This document shows, in pieces, positions 28,412 through 36,802 of a stretch of DNA of 64,000 nucleotides. Source of the DNA: Halomonas campaniensis. Its GTDB lineage: Bacteria; Pseudomonadota; Gammaproteobacteria; Pseudomonadales; Halomonadaceae. The DNA is taken from contig NZ_JACHZF010000014.1 of NCBI RefSeq assembly GCF_014193375.1, forward strand, positions 1 to 64,000, written 5' to 3'. Position 1 is the stretch's first letter, and each line of letters begins with the position of its first letter. The translations under genes and the position numbers were made by a program. The notes under the pieces are model-generated. The model saw only the letters and a program-made list of their open reading frames with translations, had not been told where the DNA came from and did not search any database.

Positions 28412-28613
28412 CTTTCCTGTCACCCATGGCAAATAGTGTTTGACGTGCGTCCTCCAAGGGCGCAAGCTGTGCGCAGTTGGTTAGCAAGTCGAACATCGCA
28501 GGTGGTCATCGAAACGCTCATGGCATCGATTTCCCGGTGAAAAGTTTCTTGTTTTACCCACTGCAACTCGGGTATCTCCCGGCAAATCAAAACGCTATTA
28601 GAGGAATTCGATA
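28412..28613 (+). promoter_or_regulatory. long 5' region of the cold-shock gene
   Basis: Two hundred bases without a gene precede the csp start. TTTGACGTGCG at 28439-28449 resembles the cold-box element TGACGTACAG found near the 5' end of cold-shock mRNAs. The ribosome binding site GAGGAATTCGAT is close to the ATG. A long, structured thermosensitive leader is likely by analogy with cspA; folding was not calculated. Confidence 0.45.
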
Positions 28614-28820
28614 ATGGCTACCGGTACCGTCAAGTGGTTCAACGACACCAAGGGCTTCGGCTTCATCTCTCCGGACGACAACGGTGACGACCTGTTCGCT
28701 CACTTCTCCGAGATCAAGGCCGAAGGCTTCAAGTCTCTGCAGGACGGTCAGAAGGTCTCCTTCGACGTCACTCAGGGCAAGAAAGGCCTCCAGGCTTCCA
28801 ACATCCAGGTCATCGGCTAA
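28614..28820 (+). CDS. cold-shock domain protein
   Basis: This 68-residue protein is a single cold-shock OB fold. RNP1 appears as KGFGFISP and RNP2 as DLFAHFS, with [11 protein letters not shown] at the start. Such proteins bind single-stranded RNA and melt structure. Codon use is strongly biased to common codons, as expected for a highly expressed gene. It is followed by a strong terminator, so it is monocistronic. Confidence 0.97.
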   Translation: MATGTVKWFNDTKGFGFISPDDNGDDLFAHFSEIKAEGFKSLQDGQKVSFDVTQGKKGLQASNIQVIG

Positions 28821-28860
28821 GCGCCACTTGATCGTGATGTGACTCTCTCGAGAGTCTGAA

Positions 28861-28885
28861 AGGGCCCGCTTCGGCGGGCCCTTTT
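28861..28885 (+). terminator. rho-independent terminator of the cold-shock gene
   Basis: AGGGCCCGC-TTCG-GCGGGCCCT is a perfect 9-bp stem with a stable TTCG tetraloop, followed by TTTT. It lies 40 bp after the csp stop codon. A smaller hairpin (GACTCTC/GAGAGTC, 28841-28856) precedes it. Confidence 0.93.
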
Positions 28886-29028
28886 GCGTATGCGCCATGC
28901 CGCTCACCGGTGGTCGACGATGCGATGCGGGCCGGACCATATGACGCATAGTGGAATAAAGGAATTTCCAGAAAGAACTTTTTAGAATAACCTGGCGCCG
29001 GCAGAATAGGGGGGTCTGTCACCACTGG

Positions 29029-30807
29029 ATGCCCGCCATGCCCCTGGACGCCTGGATCTCCCTCGCCGTCGTGATTGCCGTCTTTCCCCTGATGGCCCTC
29101 TCGCGGCTCGGCCCGGACATCGTCCTGCTGGGCGCGGTGATCCTGCTGCTCACCCTCGGCATCATCGAGCCGGCCCAGGCACTGGGTGGCTTCGCCAGTA
29201 CCGGCCTGTTTACCGTCGCCTTCATGTACGTGCTGGTCACCGCCATTCGCCAGACCGGCGGCATCGACCTGATCATCCGCCATGTGCTCGGCCGCCCTCG
29301 CCACGAGACCGGGGCCCTGTTGCGGCTGCTGCTGCCGGTTGCCTCCCTGAGCGGCTTCCTCAACAACACGCCGGTGGTGGCCACCTACATTCCCGCGGTG
29401 CTGAGCTGGAGTCGCCGAATGCGGCTGCCGGCCCACCGCCTGCTGATGCCGCTCAGCTTCGCCTCCATCCTCGGTGGCACCATTACCCTGTTCGGCACCA
29501 GCACCAACCTGGTGGTGCACGGCCTGCTGGTGGATCGCTCGCCCGAACTGACCATGGGCCTCTTCGATCTCGCCTGGGTGGGCGTGCCGGTGGCGCTGAT
29601 CGGCCTGGCCTATCTCGTCCTGCTCGGTCCGCGGCTGCTGCCGGTGCGCCGCGGCGCCACGGCGGTCTTCGAGAACCCCCGTGAATTCACCATCGAGATG
29701 GAAGTCGACCCGGACGGTCCGCTGGTCAACCGCAGCGTGGAGGAGGCGGGGCTGCGCCACCTGCAGGAGCTGTTCCTGGTGGAGATCGAGCGTGACGGCA
29801 ACGTGGTCAGCGTGGTGGGACCCGGCGAGCGGCTCAAGGGCGGCGACCGGCTGGTGTTCGCGGGCACCAGCGAGGGGGCGGTGGAGCTGCAGCAGGTGCG
29901 CGGCCTGATGCCGTCGCGCCACGGCGAGTCGAGCCTGGAGAAGGACTTCAAGGAGCGCCGACTGGTCGAGGCGGTGGTCTCCAGCCAGTGCCAGTTCGTC
30001 GGCCAGCGCATTCGCGATGGCCACTTCCGCACCCTCTACGGTGCCGCCGTGCTGGCGGTCTGCCGAGGCGGAGAGCGCGTCGCCGGCAACCTCGGCCAGG
30101 TGCGCCTGCAGCCCGCCGATGTGTTGCTGCTCGAGGCCCGCCCCCCCTTCATCGAGCGTCATCGCCAGTCGCGGGACTTCCTGCTGATCAGCCAGCTCAA
30201 CGGTGCCGCGCGCCCCGTGCACGAGAAGGCCTGGCTGGCCTGGAGCATCCTGGCCGGCGTGGTGGCCCTGGCGAGCCTGGGGGTGATGAGCATGATGAAT
30301 GCGGCCATGCTGGGGGCGGCCCTGGTGCTGCTCACCGGCTGCTGCTCGATGGGCGACGCCAAGCGCGGGCTGGATACCCAGGTGCTGCTGACCATCGCCG
30401 CCTCATTCGGCCTGGGGGCTGCCCTGGAGAGCTCCGGGGCCGCCGCGGCCCTGGCCGGGAGTGCCCTGGGCCTGGCCGGCGGCGACCCGCTGCTGCTGCT
30501 GATCGGTGCCTACCTGCTGGTGGCGCTGCTGACCGAGCTGGTCACCAACAACGCCGCCGCAGTGATCACCTTCCCGGTGGTGATGGCCAGCGCCGAGAGC
30601 CTGGGAGTGAGCCCCATGCCCTTCGTGGTGGCGGTGATGTTCGCCGCCTCGGCCAGCTTCCTGACGCCGATCGGCTACCAGACCAACCTGATGGTGCATG
30701 GGCCAGGCGGCTACCGCTTCGGCGACTTCCTGCGCGTGGGCGGGCTGCTCAACGTGCTTACCGCCGTGGTGGCGCTGACGCTGATTCCCCTGGTCTGGCC
30801 CTTCTGA
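29029..30807 (+). CDS. SLC13-family sodium/anion transporter with RCK_C domains
   Basis: The 592-residue membrane protein has two transporter halves of about five to six spans each, with the SLC13/ArsB-type repeated motifs GFLNNTPVVATYIPAVL, GTSTNLVVHGLL, LVTNNAAAVITFPVV and FLTPIGYQTNLMVHGPGGY. Between them (about residues 215-385) are two soluble RCK_C-type domains (VNRSVEEAGLRHLQ; FVGQRIRDGHFRTLYGAAVLA). Members carry sulfate, dicarboxylates or silicon-like anions with sodium. A second possible start is three codons downstream. The substrate is undecided. Confidence 0.9.
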   Translation: MPAMPLDAWISLAVVIAVFPLMALSRLGPDIVLLGAVILLLTLGIIEPAQALGGFASTGLFTVAFMYVLVTAIRQTGGIDLIIRHVLGRPRHETGALLRLLLPVASLSGFLNNTPVVATYIPAVLSWSRRMRLPAHRLLMPLSFASILGGTITLFGTSTNLVVHGLLVDRSPELTMGLFDLAWVGVPVALIGLAYLVLLGPRLLPVRRGATAVFENPREFTIEMEVDPDGPLVNRSVEEAGLRHLQELFLVEIERDGNVVSVVGPGERLKGGDRLVFAGTSEGAVELQQVRGLMPSRHGESSLEKDFKERRLVEAVVSSQCQFVGQRIRDGHFRTLYGAAVLAVCRGGERVAGNLGQVRLQPADVLLLEARPPFIERHRQSRDFLLISQLNGAARPVHEKAWLAWSILAGVVALASLGVMSMMNAAMLGAALVLLTGCCSMGDAKRGLDTQVLLTIAASFGLGAALESSGAAAALAGSALGLAGGDPLLLLIGAYLLVALLTELVTNNAAAVITFPVVMASAESLGVSPMPFVVAVMFAASASFLTPIGYQTNLMVHGPGGYRFGDFLRVGGLLNVLTAVVALTLIPLVWPF

Positions 30808-30886
30808 ATCGCCGCACGCTCGCCGCCGCCGGGGCTTTGCGGTAGGGTGTCGAGTCTGATTGACCCGACCAACGGAACCCTTTCCC

Positions 30887-31555
30887 ATGAGCCAACCCGG
30901 CGAACTGATCATCGAGCCCAGGGGCGGCAAGCCCGCCGACGCCTGCGTCTTCATCCTTCATGGCCTCGGCGCCGACGGCCACGACTTCGAGCCGCTGGTC
31001 CCGGCGCTCTCGCTGCCCGCGGATGCCAGCGTGCGCTTCATCCTGCCCCATGCGCCGCGCCTGCCGGTGACCATCAACGGCGGCATGGTGATGCCGGCCT
31101 GGTACGACATCCTCGAGATGAGCCTGGACCGTCGCGTCGACGAGCCGCAGCTGATGGCCTCGGCCCGGCGCATCCAGGCCCTGGTCCGCGAGCAGATCGA
31201 CCACGGCATCGACAGCCGTCGCATCGTGCTGGCGGGCTTCTCCCAGGGCGGGGCGGTGGCCTACCAGGCGGCGCTCTCCTGCGAGGCGCCGCTGGGCGGC
31301 CTGCTGGCGCTCTCCACCTATTTCGCCACCGCCGACGCCATCTCGCTCCATGAGGCCAACCGCCAGCTGCCCATCGAGGTGCATCACGGCAGCTTCGACC
31401 CGGTGGTGCCCGAGGCGCTGGGCCGTGCCGGCTTCGAACGGGTCAAGTCGCTGGGCTATCCGGCCCACTATCGCCAGTACCCCATGGCCCATGCGGTCTG
31501 CCCCCAGCAGGTGGCGGATATCGGCCACTGGCTGAGCCAGCGCCTGGCGCGCTGA
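30887..31555 (+). CDS. carboxylesterase/acyl-protein thioesterase-like hydrolase
   Basis: The 222-residue alpha/beta hydrolase has the nucleophile motif [15 protein letters not shown], the oxyanion segment [15 protein letters not shown], an Asp in HGSFDPVVP and a C-terminal catalytic His ([11 protein letters not shown]). These are the phospholipase/carboxylesterase (EstB/APT-like) features. It is cytoplasmic, with no signal peptide. The ATG at 30887 was chosen for its fit to the conserved start; an upstream in-frame start exists at 30860. Confidence 0.92.
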   Translation: MSQPGELIIEPRGGKPADACVFILHGLGADGHDFEPLVPALSLPADASVRFILPHAPRLPVTINGGMVMPAWYDILEMSLDRRVDEPQLMASARRIQALVREQIDHGIDSRRIVLAGFSQGGAVAYQAALSCEAPLGGLLALSTYFATADAISLHEANRQLPIEVHHGSFDPVVPEALGRAGFERVKSLGYPAHYRQYPMAHAVCPQQVADIGHWLSQRLAR

Positions 31556-31670
31556 GGTCCTTCCCCGGCGGTGTCGACCGGGGGATGGTCGCCCAAGGTC
31601 GCCTCGACAGCGCCGGGGCGGCTCGGCACACTCGGCGACGATATTCCGGTACGCCTCCAGGACAGACACC

Positions 31671-32873
31671 ATGAGCACTTCCCCCTTCGCCAACCTCCCC
31701 GACGCCCAGGGCTATTTCGGCCGTTTCGGCGGCCAGCTGATCCCGCCCGAGCTCAAGGCGGTGATGGACGAGATCGACGCCGCCTACGAGGAGATCCGCG
31801 TCCGCGAGGACTTCCAACAGGAACTGGCCGGCCTGTTCGCCGACTACGTGGGCCGCCCCAGCCCGATCTTCCATGCCCGGCGGCTCTCGGAGCAGCTGGG
31901 CGGGGCGCAGATCCACCTCAAGCGCGAGGACCTGAACCACACCGGCGCCCACAAGATCAACCACTGCCTGGGCGAGGCGCTGCTGGCCAAGTTCATGGGC
32001 AAGACCAAGGTGATCGCCGAGACCGGCGCCGGCCAGCACGGCGTGGCGCTGGCCACTGCCTGTGCGCTGGTGGGCATTCCCTGCGAGATCCACATGGGTC
32101 AGGTGGACATCGAGAAGGAGCACCCCAACGTCACCAAGATGAAGATCCTCGGCTGCACCCTGGTGCCGGTGACCCGCGGCACGGCGACCCTCAAGGACGC
32201 CGTGGACAGCGCCTTCGAGGAGTACCTCAAGGATCCGCAGCACTTCATCTACGCCATCGGCTCGGTGGTGGGGCCGCACCCCTTCCCGAAGATGGTGCGC
32301 GATTTCCAGTCGATCATCGGCCGGGAGGCCCGCGAGCAGTTCCTGGCGCGCCACGGCCGCCTGCCCGACCACGTCACCGCCTGCGTGGGCGGCGGCTCCA
32401 ACGCCATCGGCATGTTCACCGCCTTCCTCGAGGACGAGGACGTGCACCTGGTGGGCGTGGAACCGGCCGGCGAGGGGCTCGACACCCCGCGTCACTCCGC
32501 CACCCTGACCCTGGGAAAGCCCGGCGAGATCCATGGCATGGCCTGCTACGTGCTGGAGGACGAGGCCGGCAACCCCATGCCGGTGCACTCCATCGCCTCC
32601 GGGCTCGACTACCCGGGCGTGGGGCCCCAGCACAGCTACCTCAAGGAGCTGGGCCGAGTGGACTACCAGAGCGCCAGCGACGACGAGTGCCTGGAGGCCT
32701 TCCTGACCCTCTCCCGGGTCGAGGGCATCATCCCGGCCCTGGAGAGTGCCCACGCCGTGGCCTGGGCGATGCGCGTGGCGCCTGAGCTGCCGGCCGACCA
32801 GCATATCCTGGTCAACCTCTCCGGCCGCGGTGACAAGGACGCCGACTACGTCGCCGACCGTCTGGGCCTCTGA
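31671..32873 (+). CDS. trpB: tryptophan synthase beta subunit, without adjacent trpA
   Basis: TrpB joins indole to serine to make tryptophan. The 400-residue protein has the PLP lysine Lys95 in [14 protein letters not shown], the phosphate loop [12 protein letters not shown] and the [12 protein letters not shown] segment of TrpB1-type enzymes. Normally trpA follows; here a diguanylate cyclase begins about 100 bp downstream and no other trp gene is in the window. The sequence itself looks fully functional. GGACAGACACC precedes the ATG. Confidence 0.95.
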   Translation: MSTSPFANLPDAQGYFGRFGGQLIPPELKAVMDEIDAAYEEIRVREDFQQELAGLFADYVGRPSPIFHARRLSEQLGGAQIHLKREDLNHTGAHKINHCLGEALLAKFMGKTKVIAETGAGQHGVALATACALVGIPCEIHMGQVDIEKEHPNVTKMKILGCTLVPVTRGTATLKDAVDSAFEEYLKDPQHFIYAIGSVVGPHPFPKMVRDFQSIIGREAREQFLARHGRLPDHVTACVGGGSNAIGMFTAFLEDEDVHLVGVEPAGEGLDTPRHSATLTLGKPGEIHGMACYVLEDEAGNPMPVHSIASGLDYPGVGPQHSYLKELGRVDYQSASDDECLEAFLTLSRVEGIIPALESAHAVAWAMRVAPELPADQHILVNLSGRGDKDADYVADRLGL

Positions 32874-32979
32874 GTTCCTGCACCCTGCCGCGTGTGCGCC
32901 GGGAGAATCTGGGGTAGGGTAGTCGCTGGGCCCGGAGCGGCCCGTCCAGACCGGCAGGGGCAACCCCAGGGTGCGGGGC

Positions 32980-34335
32980 ATGAAGAGACTCAGGGAAGCA
33001 TGGCAGCAGTGGCGCGTCGGGGCCCAGGGATCGCGATCCCCGGCGGGCCTCGGCCTGCTGCTGCGCGACCACTACCCGGGGGCGGTCATGCGGCTCGACC
33101 ACGAGGGGGTGGTGCGTGAGGTCAACCCCGGGTTCGAGCGTCATGCCGGGCATGCGCCGGAGCAGCTGCTGGGGCAGCGCGCGGTGCTGCTGGACATCGA
33201 CCCCCTGCACGGCGAGTTCGCCCGGGCCCTCGCCCACTGCCTGTCGACGCGCCAGCCCTGGCAGGGGGTGCTGCTCTGCCGTCGTGCCGACGGCTCCCTG
33301 ATGCACCAGTCCACCGTGATCCAGCCGTTGGAGGAGGGACCCGGCGCGTCCCTCCAGCTGCTGGTGATGCAGCGGGACGTGACCGGCATGCGCGAGCGTG
33401 GCCTTCAGGACAGGATGCTGCTGTCGCGGCTGGAGGGCACGCTGTCGCGGGTGCCCGGCGTGCTGTTCCGGCTGCGCCAGGACGCCGAGGCGCGGCTGGA
33501 GTTCCTCTACCTCAGCGAGGGCGTCAAGGCGCTGCCCGGGCTCACCCCCGACCTGGTGATGGACGACGCCGAACGACTGCTGGGGCGGGTCCTGTCCGAG
33601 GATCGCCAGCGCCTGGCGACCAGCCTGACCCAGTCGGCGGTGAGCCTGGAACCCTGGCACCACGAGTTCCGCCTGGGCTTCGCCGACGGGGTCCGCTGGC
33701 TGGAGGGGCGGGCAATACCCCAGCGTCGCCGCGATGGCGACACCCTCTGGGACGGCCTGCTGATCGACATCACCGAGCGCAAGCGGGTGGAGCAGCGCGT
33801 CCAGCGCCTGGTGGGCACCGACATGCTCACCGGGGCGCTCAACCGCCGGGCCTTCTTCGAGCAGGGCGAGGCGGTCCAGGCACGTGCCAGGCGCCAGGGC
33901 CAGCGCGTGCCGGTGGCGATGCTCGACCTGGACCACTTCAAGCGCCTCAACGACACCTTCGGCCATGCGGCCGGCGACCGCGCCCTGCAGGCCTTCGCCA
34001 TGACCTGCCGCGACTGCCTGCGTCCCTATGACCTCTTCGCGCGGATCGGCGGCGAGGAGTTCGTGGTGATGCTGGTCGACAGCGAGCCCCATGAGGCCCT
34101 GGCGATTCTGGAGCGGCTGCGGCTGGCCGTGGCCGCCATCGAACTGGACGTGGAGGGGCAGACCATCGGCTTCACCGTGAGCCTGGGGCTGGCCATCCTC
34201 GAGCCCGAGGCGAGCCTGGACGCGGTGCTGGCGCTGGCCGACCAGGCCCTCTATCGTGCCAAGCATGAGGGGCGCAACCGGATCTGCGGCCCCGTCGAGG
34301 GGGCGTCCCTGGCGTCCGGCACCGGCCCCGCCTGA
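32980..34335 (+). CDS. PAS-domain diguanylate cyclase
   Basis: The 451-residue protein has two PAS-like regions (about 30-140 and 155-270, ending in the usual DITERKRVE linker) and a C-terminal GGDEF domain. The active site is intact as GGEEF (about 357-361) with the RPYD inhibitory site five residues upstream, so product inhibition by cyclic di-GMP is expected. No membrane segment is seen. An in-frame GTG at 32971 is an alternative start. Confidence 0.92.
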   Translation: MKRLREAWQQWRVGAQGSRSPAGLGLLLRDHYPGAVMRLDHEGVVREVNPGFERHAGHAPEQLLGQRAVLLDIDPLHGEFARALAHCLSTRQPWQGVLLCRRADGSLMHQSTVIQPLEEGPGASLQLLVMQRDVTGMRERGLQDRMLLSRLEGTLSRVPGVLFRLRQDAEARLEFLYLSEGVKALPGLTPDLVMDDAERLLGRVLSEDRQRLATSLTQSAVSLEPWHHEFRLGFADGVRWLEGRAIPQRRRDGDTLWDGLLIDITERKRVEQRVQRLVGTDMLTGALNRRAFFEQGEAVQARARRQGQRVPVAMLDLDHFKRLNDTFGHAAGDRALQAFAMTCRDCLRPYDLFARIGGEEFVVMLVDSEPHEALAILERLRLAVAAIELDVEGQTIGFTVSLGLAILEPEASLDAVLALADQALYRAKHEGRNRICGPVEGASLASGTGPA

Positions 34336-34429
34336 GCGGGCCTGCAGGCCATGCCACCTTGAAGTGGCCGGGATGACCCCCATGTCTGTTGGAAGTGACC
34401 CTTTCACCCGTCACATGGAGGAAGTGAGC

Positions 34430-34654
34430 ATGTCCGGACTCTCCGTCGATTTCCGCCTGCCGGTGGCCTGCCCCGGCTGCGGCAGCCACCTGATGCGGGT
34501 CTCCCAGGTGAAGAACCCCGATGACAAGGTGCACTGCGCCTCCTGCGGCAGCTATGTCTGTCTCTACCACGAAGCCTGCAGCGTGCTGGAGAAGGGCCCG
34601 GGCAGCGAGAGCGAGGCGCTGATCGAGAAGGCCGTCAACCGCGCCAATCGCTGA
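34430..34654 (+). CDS. small zinc-ribbon protein
   Basis: The 74-residue protein has two CxxC pairs, ACPGCGSHLM and HCASCGSYVC, spaced for a zinc ribbon, followed by a short helical tail. AGGAAG lies seven bases before the ATG at 34430; earlier in-frame starts lack this. It ends seven bases before the GTG of the first membrane gene of the operon, so it is probably cotranscribed and its translation may feed the next gene. The role is unknown. Confidence 0.75.
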   Translation: MSGLSVDFRLPVACPGCGSHLMRVSQVKNPDDKVHCASCGSYVCLYHEACSVLEKGPGSESEALIEKAVNRANR

Positions 34655-34661
34655 GTCGCCG

Positions 34662-35333
34662 GTGTCGCTGTCGGGTGAACTGCTCCCGGCCGGCCTGCTG
34701 GTGCTCCTGGCGGCGGCCTGCCTGCTCGACCGCCGGCTGTATCGCGCCTGCCTGTCCTTCATCGCCTTCGCGCTGGTGATGGCGCTGGCCTGGTGGCGCC
34801 TTGCGGCGCCCTGGCTGGCGCTGGCCGAGGCCCTGCTGGGCGCACTGCTGACCGGCATGGCCCTGCTCCACGGGCTGGGGCGTGCCGGTTCTCCATCCCC
34901 CCTTCCGCCCCATGACCATCACCGCCGTCCCCGCCACCAGGCCGCGGCGCGCTGGCTGGCCGTCCTCGTCTGGCTGGCCCTGGCGGGGGCGGCGGTGTGG
35001 GGGGTGTCCGGGAGCGGCGGGCTCATCGCCCCGGGCGACGGAGCGCGGCGGCCGCTGCTGGCAGCGGGGCTGGCCATCATGGGGCTGGGCCTGTGGGCCT
35101 TCGCCCACCATCTCCACCTGCTGCGCCGCCTGCTGGCCTTCAACGTGCTGGGCTCGGGGGTCTTCCTGCTGCTGGCGGGCCTGGCCGGGCCGGTGGTCGA
35201 GGTCCAGGGGCTGATCCTGGTCGGCCTGGTGGTGGCACTGGTGGGCTCGGTGCTCGGGTCGGCGCTGCTGCGCCGGCTGCATGAGCGGGATGGCCGGGTG
35301 ACCCTGGGCGACGAGCCCGAGGCGGGGCCATGA
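34662..35333 (+). CDS. MbhD/DUF4040-MrpC-like fusion subunit of an orphan ion-transport complex
   Basis: The 223-residue membrane protein has an N-terminal MbhD/DUF4040-like unit (YRACLSFIAFALVMALAWW then ALAEALLGALLTGMALL), a His/Pro-rich linker, and a C-terminal MrpC/NuoK-like unit (LLAFNVLGSGVFLLLAGL then QGLILVGLVVALVGSVLG). In other complexes these are separate subunits, so this looks like a fusion. The GTG start has no ribosome binding site of its own, consistent with coupling to the zinc-ribbon gene. The stop overlaps the next start as ATGA. Family calls are by motif, not by search. Confidence 0.75.
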   Translation: MSLSGELLPAGLLVLLAAACLLDRRLYRACLSFIAFALVMALAWWRLAAPWLALAEALLGALLTGMALLHGLGRAGSPSPLPPHDHHRRPRHQAAARWLAVLVWLALAGAAVWGVSGSGGLIAPGDGARRPLLAAGLAIMGLGLWAFAHHLHLLRRLLAFNVLGSGVFLLLAGLAGPVVEVQGLILVGLVVALVGSVLGSALLRRLHERDGRVTLGDEPEAGP

Positions 35334-36802
35334 GCGCGCCCCTGGCGTCCCCGCCGGCCACCGAGGCGGCGCTGCTGTGGCTGGTGCTGCTCGTCCCGCC
35401 GCTGCTGGGCCTGCTGGCGTGGCGCTTTCCTCCGCGACGCATGCTGCCGGTGCTGCTGGCCGGCTTGCCGTTGCCGCTGGCGACCCTCTGGCTGCTGCCG
35501 CGTGTCGCGGGCGGTGCCGTGCTGGAGGGCAGCTGGGCCCCCGGCGGGCTGCAGCTCCACTGGCGCCTGGATGGCCTGGCGGGCCTGCTGCTGCTGCTGA
35601 CCCAGCTGCTGCTGCTGGCCAGTGCGGCCTACGCGGTGGGGCACCGGCGGGCCACCGAGCTGGCCGAGCGGGCCTTCGCCGGGTTCTGGCCGCTGCTGGG
35701 CGGGCTGGCCGCGGCGCTCGGCGTGATCTGGGTGGCCGCCGACCTGCTGACCCTCTACGCGGCGCTGGAGCTGATGGGGCTCACCGCGGTGGGCATGATG
35801 CTGCTGCCCGGCAAGCCGGAGGCCCTGGCGGCGGGCCTGCGCTACCTGCTCTATGCCCTGGTGGGGTCGCTGGCCTGGTTGCTGGGCGTGGCGCTGCTGC
35901 TGGGGGCCACGGGCCGGCTGGACCTGGCGGGGCTGGCGGCCGACGCCGAGGCGGGCCCGGTGACCGGCATCGCCATGGCGCTGCTGGCCGCGGGACTGCT
36001 GCTCAAGGCGGCGGTCTTCCCGCTCCACGGTTGGCTGGCGCCGGTGCATGCCAGCGCCTGGACCCAGGTGAGTGCCCTGCACGGGGCCCTGGTGGTCAAG
36101 GCCTCCTTCTTCATCCTGATGCAGCTGTGGCAGCGGCTGGTGCCGGAGGCGCAGGCCGCGGCCTGGCTGCTCGGCGCCCTGGGCAGCCTGGCGGTGCTGT
36201 GGGGCGGGCTGCAGGCCTGGCGGGCCAGCCGGCTCAAGCAGGTGGTGGCCTGGTCCACGGTGGGGCAGCTGGGCTACCTGATGCTGGCCTTCCCGCTGCT
36301 GGCCGGCACCTCGGCGGCGGTGGCATCCCTGGCCTGGCAGGCCACCTGGCTGCAGCTGGCCGGGCATGCCCTGGCCAAGGCCGCCATGTTCATGGCGGCC
36401 GGCAACCTGGTGCTCTCCGTGGGCCAGAGCCGCCTCGCCGACCTGGCAGGCACCAGCCGGCAGCTGCCGCTTTCGCTGATGACCTTCGGCCTCGCCGCGG
36501 TGACCCTGATGGGCCTGCCGCCCAGTGCCGGCTTCACCGCCAAGTGGCTGCTGCTGCAGGCGGCCATCCTCGCCGGGCAGTGGCCGTGGGTCATCGTGCT
36601 GGTGGCCGGCACCCTGCTGACGGCCGCCTACGTGTTCCGGGTCTTTCGCTGCGCCTTCGTCGAGGAGGCGCCCCGTCACGACTTCCGGCCGCTGCCCGCG
36701 GGGATGGACCTGATCGCCCTGCTGCTGGCGCTGGCGGCCCTGGCGCTGGGGCTCGGCGCCGAGTGGCCGCTGGCCCTGCTGCGGGAAGGGGGGCTGCCAT
36801 GA
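35330..36802 (+). CDS. antiporter-like subunit 1 (NuoN/MrpD type)
   Basis: The 490-residue protein has about 14 hydrophobic spans and the proton_antipo_M core shared by NuoL/M/N and MrpA/D. Key charged residues are kept: Glu147 (YAALELMGL), Lys226 (LLLKAAVFPLHGWL) and Lys257 (ALVVKASFF), and a late lysine in GFTAKWLLL. These form the proton path in complex I. Start and stop overlap both neighbours as ATGA, so it is part of a tightly coupled operon. Confidence 0.85.
   Translation: MSAPLASPPATEAALLWLVLLVPPLLGLLAWRFPPRRMLPVLLAGLPLPLATLWLLPRVAGGAVLEGSWAPGGLQLHWRLDGLAGLLLLLTQLLLLASAAYAVGHRRATELAERAFAGFWPLLGGLAAALGVIWVAADLLTLYAALELMGLTAVGMMLLPGKPEALAAGLRYLLYALVGSLAWLLGVALLLGATGRLDLAGLAADAEAGPVTGIAMALLAAGLLLKAAVFPLHGWLAPVHASAWTQVSALHGALVVKASFFILMQLWQRLVPEAQAAAWLLGALGSLAVLWGGLQAWRASRLKQVVAWSTVGQLGYLMLAFPLLAGTSAAVASLAWQATWLQLAGHALAKAAMFMAAGNLVLSVGQSRLADLAGTSRQLPLSLMTFGLAAVTLMGLPPSAGFTAKWLLLQAAILAGQWPWVIVLVAGTLLTAAYVFRVFRCAFVEEAPRHDFRPLPAGMDLIALLLALAALALGLGAEWPLALLREGGLP

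Noticed and set aside
34256..34654. Longer start for the zinc-ribbon protein
   Set aside because: The upstream part overlaps the end of the diguanylate cyclase in another frame and is Pro/Arg-rich; the ATG at 34430 has the ribosome binding site.
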